From Syngnathus acus (Eukaryota; Chordata; Actinopteri; Syngnathiformes; Syngnathidae): a DNA stretch of 64,000 bases. Below, piece after piece: positions 55,401 through 64,000 of this stretch (the first letter of the stretch is position 1; each line of letters opens with the position of its first letter). The notes beneath the pieces were generated by a model that did no database searches, was not told the DNA's origin, and saw only the letters and a program-made list of their open reading frames with translations. The translations under genes and the position numbers were made by a program. Where the stretch lies: assembly GCF_901709675.1 (NCBI RefSeq), contig NC_051087.1, forward strand, positions 13,933,067 to 13,997,066, read 5' to 3'.

Positions 55401-57232
55401 TACAGTATTTTCTGCACTATAAGGCGCACTGCATTATAAGGCGCACCTTCATTGAATTTTTGATTTTAGAAATTATTTCATATGTAGGGCGCACCGGATT
55501 AAAAAGCGCATAGAATATAGGATACTGCATCAAACTGATGTTGACTAGGGTTGCGTTCTGCATCCACGAGATGGAGCTATGCTAAAGGGAATCTCAACCC
55601 AGTCAACGAGGTAAAAAAAAAGAAAAAGTCCAACTCCCATTCCGTATGAAAGTGATACGGTTTGGCTTCTTACTTGGTCCAGCAACCCCACTCATTTTTG
55701 ATGGTCATAGACTTTCTCTAGTTTAAAAGAAAAACGCGAGTGCGTGCGTTGATGTGTAATGCGTTGATTAGCTTGTTAGCTTTGGTGCCGGGCTTGCGTA
55801 TCCGGAGCCAAACTTGCTGCGGTTCACTGTGATTGCCTCCCGATAGGCTTACCTGTATGTCAATCAAGCAATGGGATGAAAGTGATAGGGTTTGGTTTCT
55901 TACTTGTTCCAGCAACCCCACTCATTTTTGATGGTCATAAACTTTCTTGAGTTTAAAAGAAAAAAGCGAATGCGTACGTTGATTAGCATGTTAGCTTTGG
56001 TGCCGGGCTTGTGTAAGCGCAGCCAGACTGCTGCGGTGGGGGGGTTGCGCTTTACTGTGACTGCCTTTCGATAGGCTTACATCAGTGGTTCCCAAACTTT
56101 TGCAGGCTGGCGCCCCCTTTGGCTTCCCAGTGAATTCCTAGCGCCCCCCCCCCCCCCCAAGGACCGGCATTTATATAAATAAATAATACATTTATATAAA
56201 TAAATAAATAATACATTTATAATATCATTACCATTACGTTGAATTAGTCGGAGCACTGAGTTTGTTTCTCAGAAACGAGCCGGTCCCATCTAGACGTAAT
56301 CGGGGACAATGACACCCGAAGTGATTTAAGGTTTGTCTTTTATTGCAGGATGCTTGGTCTCCATGTGTTGAAGCAGTTTTGAATGCTTCACTGCCTGGTT
56401 AGTTAGCCTGTCGCCACATATTGGCTTTGCGGGCTCGACTGGGGAAACATGTCACGTGACCGGGACGAGTGTCTTGACCTGAATTAATTGACCGTCGATA
56501 AAAACAAATGTCTGTGCGGCTTGGCGGCCCGGTACCAAGTGACCCACGGACCGGTACCGGTCCGCGGCCCGGTGGTTGGGGACCACTGCCCTAACCAGCT
56601 CAACACAACACAACACGGCGCGTTCTGGCGAGTCCCCAATTTCATGTTGACTTGAACTCAAGATGATGTTGACCGCCAGAATGCGGTTTTTATTATAAGA
56701 TAAAATTCTGAACATTACAAGCTTGAAATTACAAACCTGAGCTTTTGCTTTTGTAGTCTATGCTGTCGGATCTGACTGGGCCAGAGCGGCGTGTTGTGTA
56801 CAAATCGACTGCCGCCCCCCTACCGCCCCCCAACCGCCCCTTTCTTCCTCACCGCCCCCCCAGATCTTTCCACCGCCCCCAGGGGGGCGGTACCGCCCAC
56901 TTTGGGAACCACTGGCTTACATGTATGTCAATCACGCGATGGGACGGATTCTAGTCAATAGAAAAAAAAAAGTTTTTTTTTTAATGTCATGCGATCGACC
57001 AGTAGTAGCTTACTTCAGTGACGCCCCTGACCACGGTTGCCGTACTGCTGAATGTGACCTTGTAATTTACTAGTTGTACTGAAACGGACTGAAACATTTT
57101 GGCGGAGCGCTGTGTACAACCAGTATGGATCAACAAATTCATCAATTGATCCATATATAAGGCGCTCTGCATTATAAGGCGCACTGTGGATTTTTGAGTA
57201 AATTTTAAGTTTTCAAGTACGCCCTAATATAG
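55401..57232. mobile_element. Inverted-repeat DNA element, ATAAGGCGCAC family, with nested hAT
   Basis: The left end has ACAGTATTTTCTGCACTATA followed by AGGCGCAC. Near the right end are two ATAAGGCGC units and a decayed 'gtacgcc' terminus. Interior sequence around 'tgaaagtgatacggtttggc' (about 55649) is repeated at about 55877 and again in part at about 56930, after the nested hAT. Internal tandem duplication therefore preceded the hAT insertion. Confidence 0.65.
56083..56914. mobile_element. hAT element with 8-bp TSD, itself containing a hAT fragment
   Basis: The left end is CAGTGGTTCCCAAACTTTTG and the right end CTTTGGGAACCACTG. GCTTACAT flanks at 56075-56082 and 56915-56922. Inside, 'ccggtccgcggcccggtgg' followed by TTGGGGACCACTG (ending near 56588) is the terminus of a second hAT family. 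Confidence 0.9.
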
Positions 57233-57733
57233 CAAAACGTACTTCATCAATAAATCAGTTCAACTAAGCATCATGTGATTTGAATGCGATTGGTTACTTC
57301 TGAGCACAGCAACATCCCACTTAAGGGATTTACACTTTTTGTTCTATCTTTACCTTCCTATAATTCAATTGAGTTGTGGAGGTTATAGCTCGCATTAATA
57401 GTGGAAAAGTGTTTTGAAATTGTCTCAGTTTTATTTTTTGTATTATCTGGCATTTGAACAGGGTTGTGTAGACTTTCTTATATCCATTTTACCGTTCTCT
57501 TGGTGGGCCTATGATGTGCGAATTGGAAACTAATAGTATAAGAACACTTCTTTGGGCTTAATTCATCTAAAAATTTACCCCAAAAGATTGTATTTATTGG
57601 TTAAATCTTTCAGTATTCATTAAGTATGCACTCTAGTCATTATGACGCTGCCTCCCTAAGGCTGCATGCACCTTGTAGAAAGGTGAGACCCACCAGGTAA
57701 GAGATGTCTCCGCAGGCGAAGTTGAGACATAAT

Positions 57734-58103
57734 TGTCACGTCTCGTCCCCAGCCGTTCCACTATGTGTTTGTTGTCATGGTTTCTGTCTGTGTGCTCGCC
57801 CCTCCCCTCCTGTGTGCCCATGATTAGTTTGATTATTCTCACCTGCCTCTTGATACCTGTCGTGTATATAAGTCCTGTCTGCCCCTCACGCCCCGTCGGA
57901 TCATTGTGTTGTTGTTGTCTTGATGTCTTTTTGGTTCTTGTTGTCGTTTAATGTTTTCACGTCCTTTGTTTCACGTCCCTGTCGGTTAGTCCTCTTGTTG
58001 TTTTGTTAAGTCATGTCAGTTTGCCGAGTCTGTTAGTTTGTTTTGCTGAATAAACCCTGGTCTAAGCTGCACTTGGTCGCCCTGCTCCATCCGTTCCGTG
58101 ACA
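57734..58103. mobile_element. Solo LTR with 5-bp TSD
   Basis: A 370-bp element starts TGTCACG and ends CGTGACA, flanked by ATAAT at 57729-57733 and 58104-58108. It has a TATA-like GTATATAAG at about 57864 and an AATAAA near 58047 upstream of the end, the usual LTR promoter and poly(A) signals on the plus strand. There is no internal retroelement coding region, as expected after LTR-LTR recombination. The 5-bp duplication fits a Ty3/gypsy-like or retroviral integrase; I do not assign the family. Confidence 0.88.
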
Positions 58104-58946
58104 ATAATTCCATCACTGTCCTTTACTTTAGACTTGTCATAAATTAAAATATGCCATCAAAGAGTACGAGGGGTCCTTTACTACAGACTTTTGTTTGGGC
58201 TTCATAATATACAAAAAACATTATGACATGAATTTTTCATCAAATCATTGGGGAGAGTTTTCAACAGAAAAAAAATGCTAAAGTGTGAATTTATGAAGAG
58301 TGAATCTCAACTAAGCAGGGGATTACTGTACTTAAATGTATTAGAGAGGATCTTATTTAGAATGTATTTTGTAATATTTTTCAAATTTTGTAATATTTTT
58401 CAAATTTCTCCCCACTGACAGATATATAAACCGTGCACTTGGTGGGACCAGAAAAACCTCAACCAATCATTGTCGGCGTGAATAATGGCAACATTGATCA
58501 GTTAACTTGTCAGTCAATCTGCTTTCCCGGTTTTATTTCCTTGTTGATATCCATGCTCGCTTATGTCCCTGCTCCAAGTACCCCGCAACACATGAAACAG
58601 GATCGAACTGATCCTATAACCGAATCCGAGCTGATACAAATACAGAATATCGGATTGGGACATCCCGAGTAAAAATGACAAAATACCAACTCGCGATAAA
58701 TCACTACAACAAAAACAAGAAACTCAAAGCACACATTGGTATTTTCTATTGGGTCTTTTTCCCTTGCCTACTCAACTTGGTTTTTGGTACAATAACAATT
58801 AAAAAATATCCGTCAGTATTATATTTTTTCTTTTTTCAAAAACACTGAAACATGGCCAACCATATATATGTATGTATGTGTTTTTATGTATACATATTAA
58901 TATATAGTGTAAGGGATATATGTCATTGCATGAGATTTCTGCTTAC

Positions 58947-59663
58947 CCAGAATTCTTAGCTGAGTGACAGCACCATGTAGACCAAAGAACATCCAGAGTG
59001 GGCGTGAGTTGTCCACACAGACTTGCATGCCGACATTGGTGCCATTGTGGCTTAAGATGACCTCTCCCTCTTGGTTGACCAAGAAGCCTAGGATGTCACT
59101 GCTCTGTAGAGGGGTGGGCACACGACACACTGCCCAGAACTCCTTTCTGTCGACTAGAGCCTCTGGATTATATGGCAGATCACTGGGGCGCAGCACAGCT
59201 GGGTCACATGATGTCACACCATAGGACAGGGAGCCTGAGCGGGCTGGACTGGACTTGGTGACTTTGATGTACACACACTCTCCGATATGGAGGGGGCGGT
59301 TGGTGAAAACTAAAGTGCGCTCCTCCCGTGAATGCTCTGATCTTGCCACAGTCTGTTCATCAAGAGTCTTAATATGGGCGCCACGCAACTGGTGGAAGTG
59401 GAGATCACTCTCCAGGGCAGACGGCAGCAAAGATGATTGCTGTGAGTTGAGGGAGTTCTGGGGGATGGGACAGGTTGAGGAGGCTGACGCCAGGTGGAGC
59501 GTGTGATGGTGTGAGTGGGAGCTGCCTCCGTCCTCCTGCTGAAGGTTGAGGTCGCACAGGCTGACGGATAGACGGGAGTCGTCAGCCTCACGGCGGAGAG
59601 AGGAGGAGCGCACTGTTGTGAAAGAGCGTGGGCGCAGGCAGTCAGGGGGAACAATCTCACTGT
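58947..59663 (-). CDS. NEURL1: NEURL1 exon: linker and NHR2 domain
   Basis: A 717-nt minus-strand exon lies between acceptor CTCTTTTCAG and donor GTAAGC. It opens with [15 protein letters not shown], then [20 protein letters not shown] and a His/Ser-rich insert. [11 protein letters not shown] is followed by the complete second neuralized homology repeat: HFHQLRGAH-like start, [63 protein letters not shown] domains bind Notch ligands, and NHR2 is thought to assist NHR1. Exit is phase 1 into the linker exon. NHR1 and the myristoylated N-terminus lie beyond base 64000. The paralogue NEURL1B is less likely because the neighbour is the five-SH3 SH3PXD2A in convergent orientation. Confidence 0.95.
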
Positions 59664-60104
59664 CTGAAAAGAGATGTGAAAAAGCAATTCAGTGCTGTAA
59701 TATTTTTGTTTGGCAATTCAGTTTGTGGTTAGTTAATGCAAGATGATAATAAGAGTGCAACAACACCACTGTCAGAAGTAGTTTAGTTTAAATTTGTAAT
59801 CAGAGGTAGCCCTTTCTCTTGCCCAAGGTCATCTGAGAGACAAACTCAACAGCAACCCCAAGAAAAGTACATTAAAAGGGTATGTCAAAAAACAAAACAT
59901 CCAAACCCATGTGTGAAGAGAAAATGGATAGATGGAGGGCACGTTAAAACATCTCAGCTTTAGTAGTGCTGAATCATACAACTTTCTGCAGTTGAATTAA
60001 ATTATAGAACACGTATCCATACCTTTGTGTGAGTAAGTACACATGCTTGTGCTAGTACAAAATACAGTCTAACATATATTGTATGGTGTGGCCAAAAACA
60101 TAGG

Positions 60105-60135
60105 CACACACACACACACGCACACACACACACAC
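60105..60135. repeat. CA microsatellite
   Basis: About 15 CA units with one CG interruption. Confidence 0.9.
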
Positions 60136-61254
60136 GGCCACTACTCAAGCAGAGATAAAGTTGCTCATCCTAGAACATGACATGATTGCTCAAAATAACA
60201 ACTCTGTACATATGTGCCCTCCTTTACTTCCTTCCCTGTGGTGGAGTTAAAATTAGCCCAGTAAACCGAACAAGAAAACTAGGCAAAACTAATGTGCAAG
60301 AAGGGGTGACCTCTTCTTCCCTCCTAAGCAGAAGGTTAGGTAGATAAGGAGAGATCCTCTTTTGAACGCAACTGAGGTAAGAAAAGAGGGCAGGAGGCCT
60401 ATGTCTGTCTCTGGAGAGCCTCTCAGTCCTGGTGGAGTCTGGGTGCCTCTATCTGACTCCAGATAAAGCTCTTGGCTTCAATTACCAGGGTTGTGGGGCA
60501 GGCCACTCGCCTGTAAACAGCTGCTGGGAATACACACCAGCCCAATAATCCTACAATGGAATGGGACATTGTTGTTCTAAAGTACTTGAGTTTAATATGC
60601 TAAAGGTGAGTTCAGTTAGTTATGTGATATTTATTGATTGGAAATCTCTTAGCTGGAAAACATGTGGCAATAGATTAAAGAGTGGGTCGCACGGCCGGAT
60701 TATCGACCCCAATTTAGCCTCAACAATTGTAGGTTGGCTATGATTCTAGTAATGGCTACAAAGATAATCTTAGCAGATATTCATGCCATGCGTGGCGTCG
60801 TTAGACTGATCTCGGTTGCTCGAAAGGACACCCGACCTCAAATTGGGGATGTTCAACATGTTGATTTTTTGGATTGATAGTGTGTGGTGTCACCCAAGGG
60901 GAAACGGGCAAGCAGCCGGTTGACAGTGGCGTGCAGCCAATCAGAAAGCAAGGTGACGAGGCGGCGCAGAGGCGCGGTGGAGAATCAAATATCAAAACAA
61001 TCATTGCGCAACAGAGACTCCGTGCTCCTTTAATGCCTTTTCTTTTTGACAAAACTGTCGCTTCTTTGTCCACTGTTATTACTTTGTTTATTCTGAAATC
61101 ACATTTAATCTTGGTTTTGCGAGAATTTTCATTCGACGTGAGAATATCTATGAATGAAATCCTTTTGTGTGTGATGTATTGCGCTTTCCGTGTGGCTGCA
61201 CATCACAAATGGTACATTCAAAACTGTTATACCCATGATTTTCTTCTCAGCACA

Positions 61255-61380
61255 TCCACCTCACACTTGGGTTGGCATCCTGTATGGATTTGGCATTTTT
61301 TCCCGTGTGTTTCCTCCAAGTGCCCTGGCTTCCTCTCACTTTTAACATGCATGCTAGGACAATTAAAGACTAACTGTCCG
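61255..61380 (+). repeat. SINE internal fragment
   Basis: 'gttggcatcctgtatgg', 'cccgtgtgtttcctcc', 'cttcctctcac' and 'aacatgcatgctagg' follow the order of the SINE body at 23674-24043, with many substitutions and no ends. Confidence 0.5.
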
Positions 61381-61485
61381 AGTCATCTGTCTTATGGCTG
61401 GGTGGTACATCGGTATTACGAGTTATACCAATATATTCCAGAAAGAGATACGTATTTGGGACAATCCCGCTATACCGATATATAT

Positions 61486-62090
61486 ACCGTATTTTCTGGA
61501 CTATAAATCGCTCCGGAGTACAAATCGCACCAGCCATAAAATGCATAATGAAGAAGAAAAAAACATATAAGTCGCACCGGAGTACAAGTTGCATTTTTGG
61601 GGGAAGTTTATTTGACAAAATCCAACACCAAGAACACACATGAATAGGCAACAACGATGGCTAAACGATACGGTATGCTAACGTTACATAAACACAAACG
61701 AGGAACTGAGAACGTGCCTGATGTAACATATTAAGAGTTATTCAAATAACTATAACATAAATAACAATTTTATCGAACCATCCGTGTCACTCCAAATCAT
61801 TAAATCCATCGAAATCTTCGTCCTCCGTGTCACTTATAAACAACGCCGCTGCTGACTACGGAAGTACATGCGGCGCTGAGGTCAGACTCATTGTCAGTTG
61901 CGGTTCCAATTATTCCACAGGCATAGTGCGCCCTCATGCGGTTTAAAGTGAAAATAACGAAGTAAAGTGATCAACTATACTAGTAAGTAAGTAATGTGTT
62001 AATGATCAAGTAATAATGTGACTGATTATAAGTCGCACCCCTAACCAAACTATGAAAAAAAACTGCGACTTATAGTCCGGAAAATACGGT
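61486..62090. mobile_element. Inverted-repeat DNA element, ACTATAAGTCGC family (copy C)
   Basis: The ends ACCGTATTTTCTGGACTA and TAGTCCGGAAAATACGGT are near-perfect inverted repeats. The interior matches the reverse complement of copies A and B ('aaatccaacaccaagaac', 'tcattaaatccatcga'). There is no palindrome like that in copy B. Confidence 0.8.
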
Positions 62091-62256
62091 ATTATATTTA
62101 GGTGCTGCCTTTGTTATATTTGCTCTTCTCTGTGCCTGACAGGTACTGCACAGGGCACTATTTCCTTTCATCCTCTTTGGCTCAACCCCACCCCTTGCGT
62201 GTTTTACATAGGCTTCTCCGACGCACAACGCAACTCAAGATACTTTTCAAAATAAA

Positions 62257-62526
62257 ATGGCGGCTACGATGCTGGGTGATAGAGAGAAAGAGCTAGTTCA
62301 AAAGGAAAAAAAAAATAGCTCTCTAATTTTGAGGTATTTTGGATTTCAGATTGTAGATGAAGAGCAACAAAATGTTATTTGCAAAACATACCACAAGCAA
62401 ATTATTTCAAAAGGCAGAAGCACTTTGAACCTCTTCCACCATCTGCAGCATAACCAACAACTGCTGTATGAATCTGCGTGGTGTTTATGGCCAACTTTGA
62501 CTACTTCAGTATTGCCTGTCTTTTAG
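62257..62526 (+). pseudogene. BED-type zinc-finger relic of hAT transposase
   Basis: An 89-residue frame includes ILRYFGFQIVDEEQQNVIC, then KTYHKQIISKGRSTLNLFHH and LQHNQQ. This follows the ZBED-like pattern (aromatic start, Cys, basic linker, NLFHHL) but the second cysteine is replaced by Tyr and the final histidine pairing is altered, so zinc binding is probably lost. The frame stops soon after and no catalytic domain follows within the hAT element. Confidence 0.65.
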
Positions 62527-64000
62527 TTTTTTATTTGTTTATAAATGACCTTTTTATTTAAAACACATGTAGCCCCTTTAAATTTGTCACGGGTTATTTA
62601 TTGTATTTTCACATGTATTTTTGTTCAATGCATTCATTATTATATCTGTTTTCATTTCATAGTAGGTCTGTTTCCAGCCAGGGTCAATCTGTTTTATTTA
62701 CAGTTTTGGTATTTGCACAGCTCTTTATTTAAATCAGTTTTCATTAATTACCACAAAGCTGTAGGCCCATGTTTTCCTGCCAAAGTAAGCTTGTTTTAGT
62801 TTACATTTGTTATTTTTAAAATGTAAGCTATTTGTATCATAGATTTAATAAATGGTTACATACTATTATACTTCGCTTCATATTTCTTTTATTTGTTCAG
62901 CTGTGCTCTGTTGAGCAGAAAGTGGAACATGTGGTGTCATGTTTAAACAGAACATGTTTTGTTTAAAATACCGATATATATCGTAAATCGCCATTCGTCC
63001 TAAATATACCGGGATATCAGTTTTGGTCCATATAGCCCAGCCCTAATCTGTCTAAATTGTTGTAACTATACATTATTAAATTATAATACTGCATGCTGTA
63101 TTTTTGTGGACCCTCTTAAACTGTATTTGCTTGAAATGGATGAATCTGTGTGTTACTTTTGTTCTTTTGTGGCTTCACCAGCTGCTGCCCATCAATGGTG
63201 GTGCACCTGCGCTTTTAGCACAATCCCCACACACAATCCCTTTGCCCTATTGGCCCGTGGCCCCTTTAAAAACAGCCAATCACGGAGTTCCACTTGGTAT
63301 TCAAGCCAAAATCGTGCAACTTGTCAATACCATGACAGTGTGTGTATGTGTACGTTCTGTAACACGTGATCCAAGAGAGGATGGATTTGCGGTGCAAACG
63401 GTACGCTCACCCGATTCATATGGACCGAACGAAACTGGATTATTGATCAATACAATTTTTTTCAAAAAAACTTTTATTAGAATAGGAATTACAACCTATT
63501 TGGCTTGTGATTCTCCCGTCTCCCCGGACGGCGCCTTTTTGATTGTAAGAATAAACCACCTGGCAGGCTAATCCATTCCAAGCACAACACATTGACGATA
63601 CAAAGGCCGAGGTTGCTGGAGGAGAAATGCAGCATGTCTATTTTGGCTCAAACAGACATTGGCTCACACAGTAAATGTTTTTGATTAGGGAATGGCAAGC
63701 TAATGCCGTACATGGTTAAGTGCGGGGAGGGACGTTGGCTTAGTAGATCTGTTCGCCAGGGTAGATGAAAGATGCCAAGAGTGTGAGCCAGTGTTGGAGC
63801 TGGGATTTACTCAGACACGCGCGCACGCACACAGGCGCACATGCTCAATGGGTTTATCTTTATCCAAAGTCTCATGGGAGGGTATTATCTGATGTCAGCA
63901 AAGGTGAAGACAGAGATGGAGAAAATAAAATGAAACAGGAGATATTCAGAGGTTTTAAAAAAAGAGAGGTCAGGTTATACAACAATAGAGAGCAAATAGA

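Larger units (their letters stand above)
51233..58946. other. NEURL1 intron with palindrome, solo LTR and hAT nests
   Basis: A 7.7-kb intron. From 51233 to 53138 there are a 26-bp G tract at 51667-51692 and a two-copy duplication at 52017-52216. Then come an inverted-repeat element with a 1.4-kb palindrome, a GGCGCAC-type element with a nested hAT, and a solo LTR. 58104-58946 shows nothing clear. Confidence 0.6.
61393..63045. mobile_element. hAT element with 8-bp TSD, BED-type transposase relic and nested element
   Basis: The left end TATGGCTGGG and right end CCCAGCCCTA are inverted repeats with one change. ATCTGTCT flanks at 61385-61392 and 63046-63053. The inner 'ataccg'-rich subterminal repeats also mirror each other. 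An inverted-repeat element (61486-62090) is inserted inside. Confidence 0.87.
59664..64000. other. NEURL1 intron (upstream part)
   Basis: No NHR1 exon is visible up to the window end. The region holds a CA repeat (60105-60135), a SINE fragment (about 61255-61380), a hAT element with BED-type relic (61393-63045) and a nested inverted-repeat element. The 210- and 155-residue plus-strand ORFs here overlap repeats and have no recognisable domain. Confidence 0.6.

Noticed and set aside
60874-61506. 210-residue plus-strand ORF
   Set aside because: It runs through intron sequence, a SINE fragment and the start of a hAT element, with no domain and no splice or start support.
63104-63571. 155-residue plus-strand ORF near the window end
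   Set aside because: No recognisable domain, composition like surrounding intron DNA, and overlap with another ORF in a different frame. It is not the NEURL1 NHR1 exon, which would be on the minus strand.

Overview
The window is nuclear DNA from a ray-finned fish, most likely a percomorph teleost. Evidence: two vertebrate genes with teleost-like divergence, GT/AG introns, tRNA-derived SINEs with a GGAT-type tail, and many hAT DNA transposons with intact 8-bp target-site duplications (TSDs). The SINE style recalls pipefish and seahorses, but that is an impression only. There are no operons, CRISPR arrays or bacterial features.

Two host genes converge. On the plus strand, eight exons between 4891 and 33105 encode the C-terminal part of SH3PXD2A (TKS5), the five-SH3 podosome/invadopodium scaffold. 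The PX-domain exons lie upstream of the window. All exon phases join in frame. On the minus strand, exons at 59663-58947, 51232-51083 and 50663-50422 encode the NHR2 domain, a Ser/Pro linker and the C-terminal RING of NEURL1 (neuralized E3 ligase). Its NHR1 exons lie beyond base 64000. The tail-to-tail order matches human SH3PXD2A-NEURL1, and five SH3 domains rather than four separate it from SH3PXD2B. Between the genes lies about 15 kb of 3' UTR and intergenic DNA (33106 to about 48010) rich in transposons.

The accessory DNA is the unusual part. The 15.9-kb intron that splits the first SH3 domain holds a 9.27-kb hAT insertion (8308-17576) with matching termini and a perfect 8-bp TSD. It carries a transposase N-terminal relic, a minus-strand spliced gene-like module ending in a SANT/Myb-like domain, a 3.3-unit tandem array of 816-817 bp repeats that each carry an exon-like block, two opposed telomere-like arrays, and about twelve 158-170 bp repeats each containing a 71-72 nt tRNA-Gln-like module. 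The last of these modules is close to a real tRNA-Gln(CUG).

The 7.7-kb NEURL1 intron holds a nearly perfect 1.41-kb palindrome (658-bp arms, 97-bp spacer) inside a transposon, a solo LTR with TSD, and nested hAT elements. Seven hAT insertions in the window have clear TSDs, pointing to repeated hAT activity. Most remaining intron sequence shows no recognisable feature.
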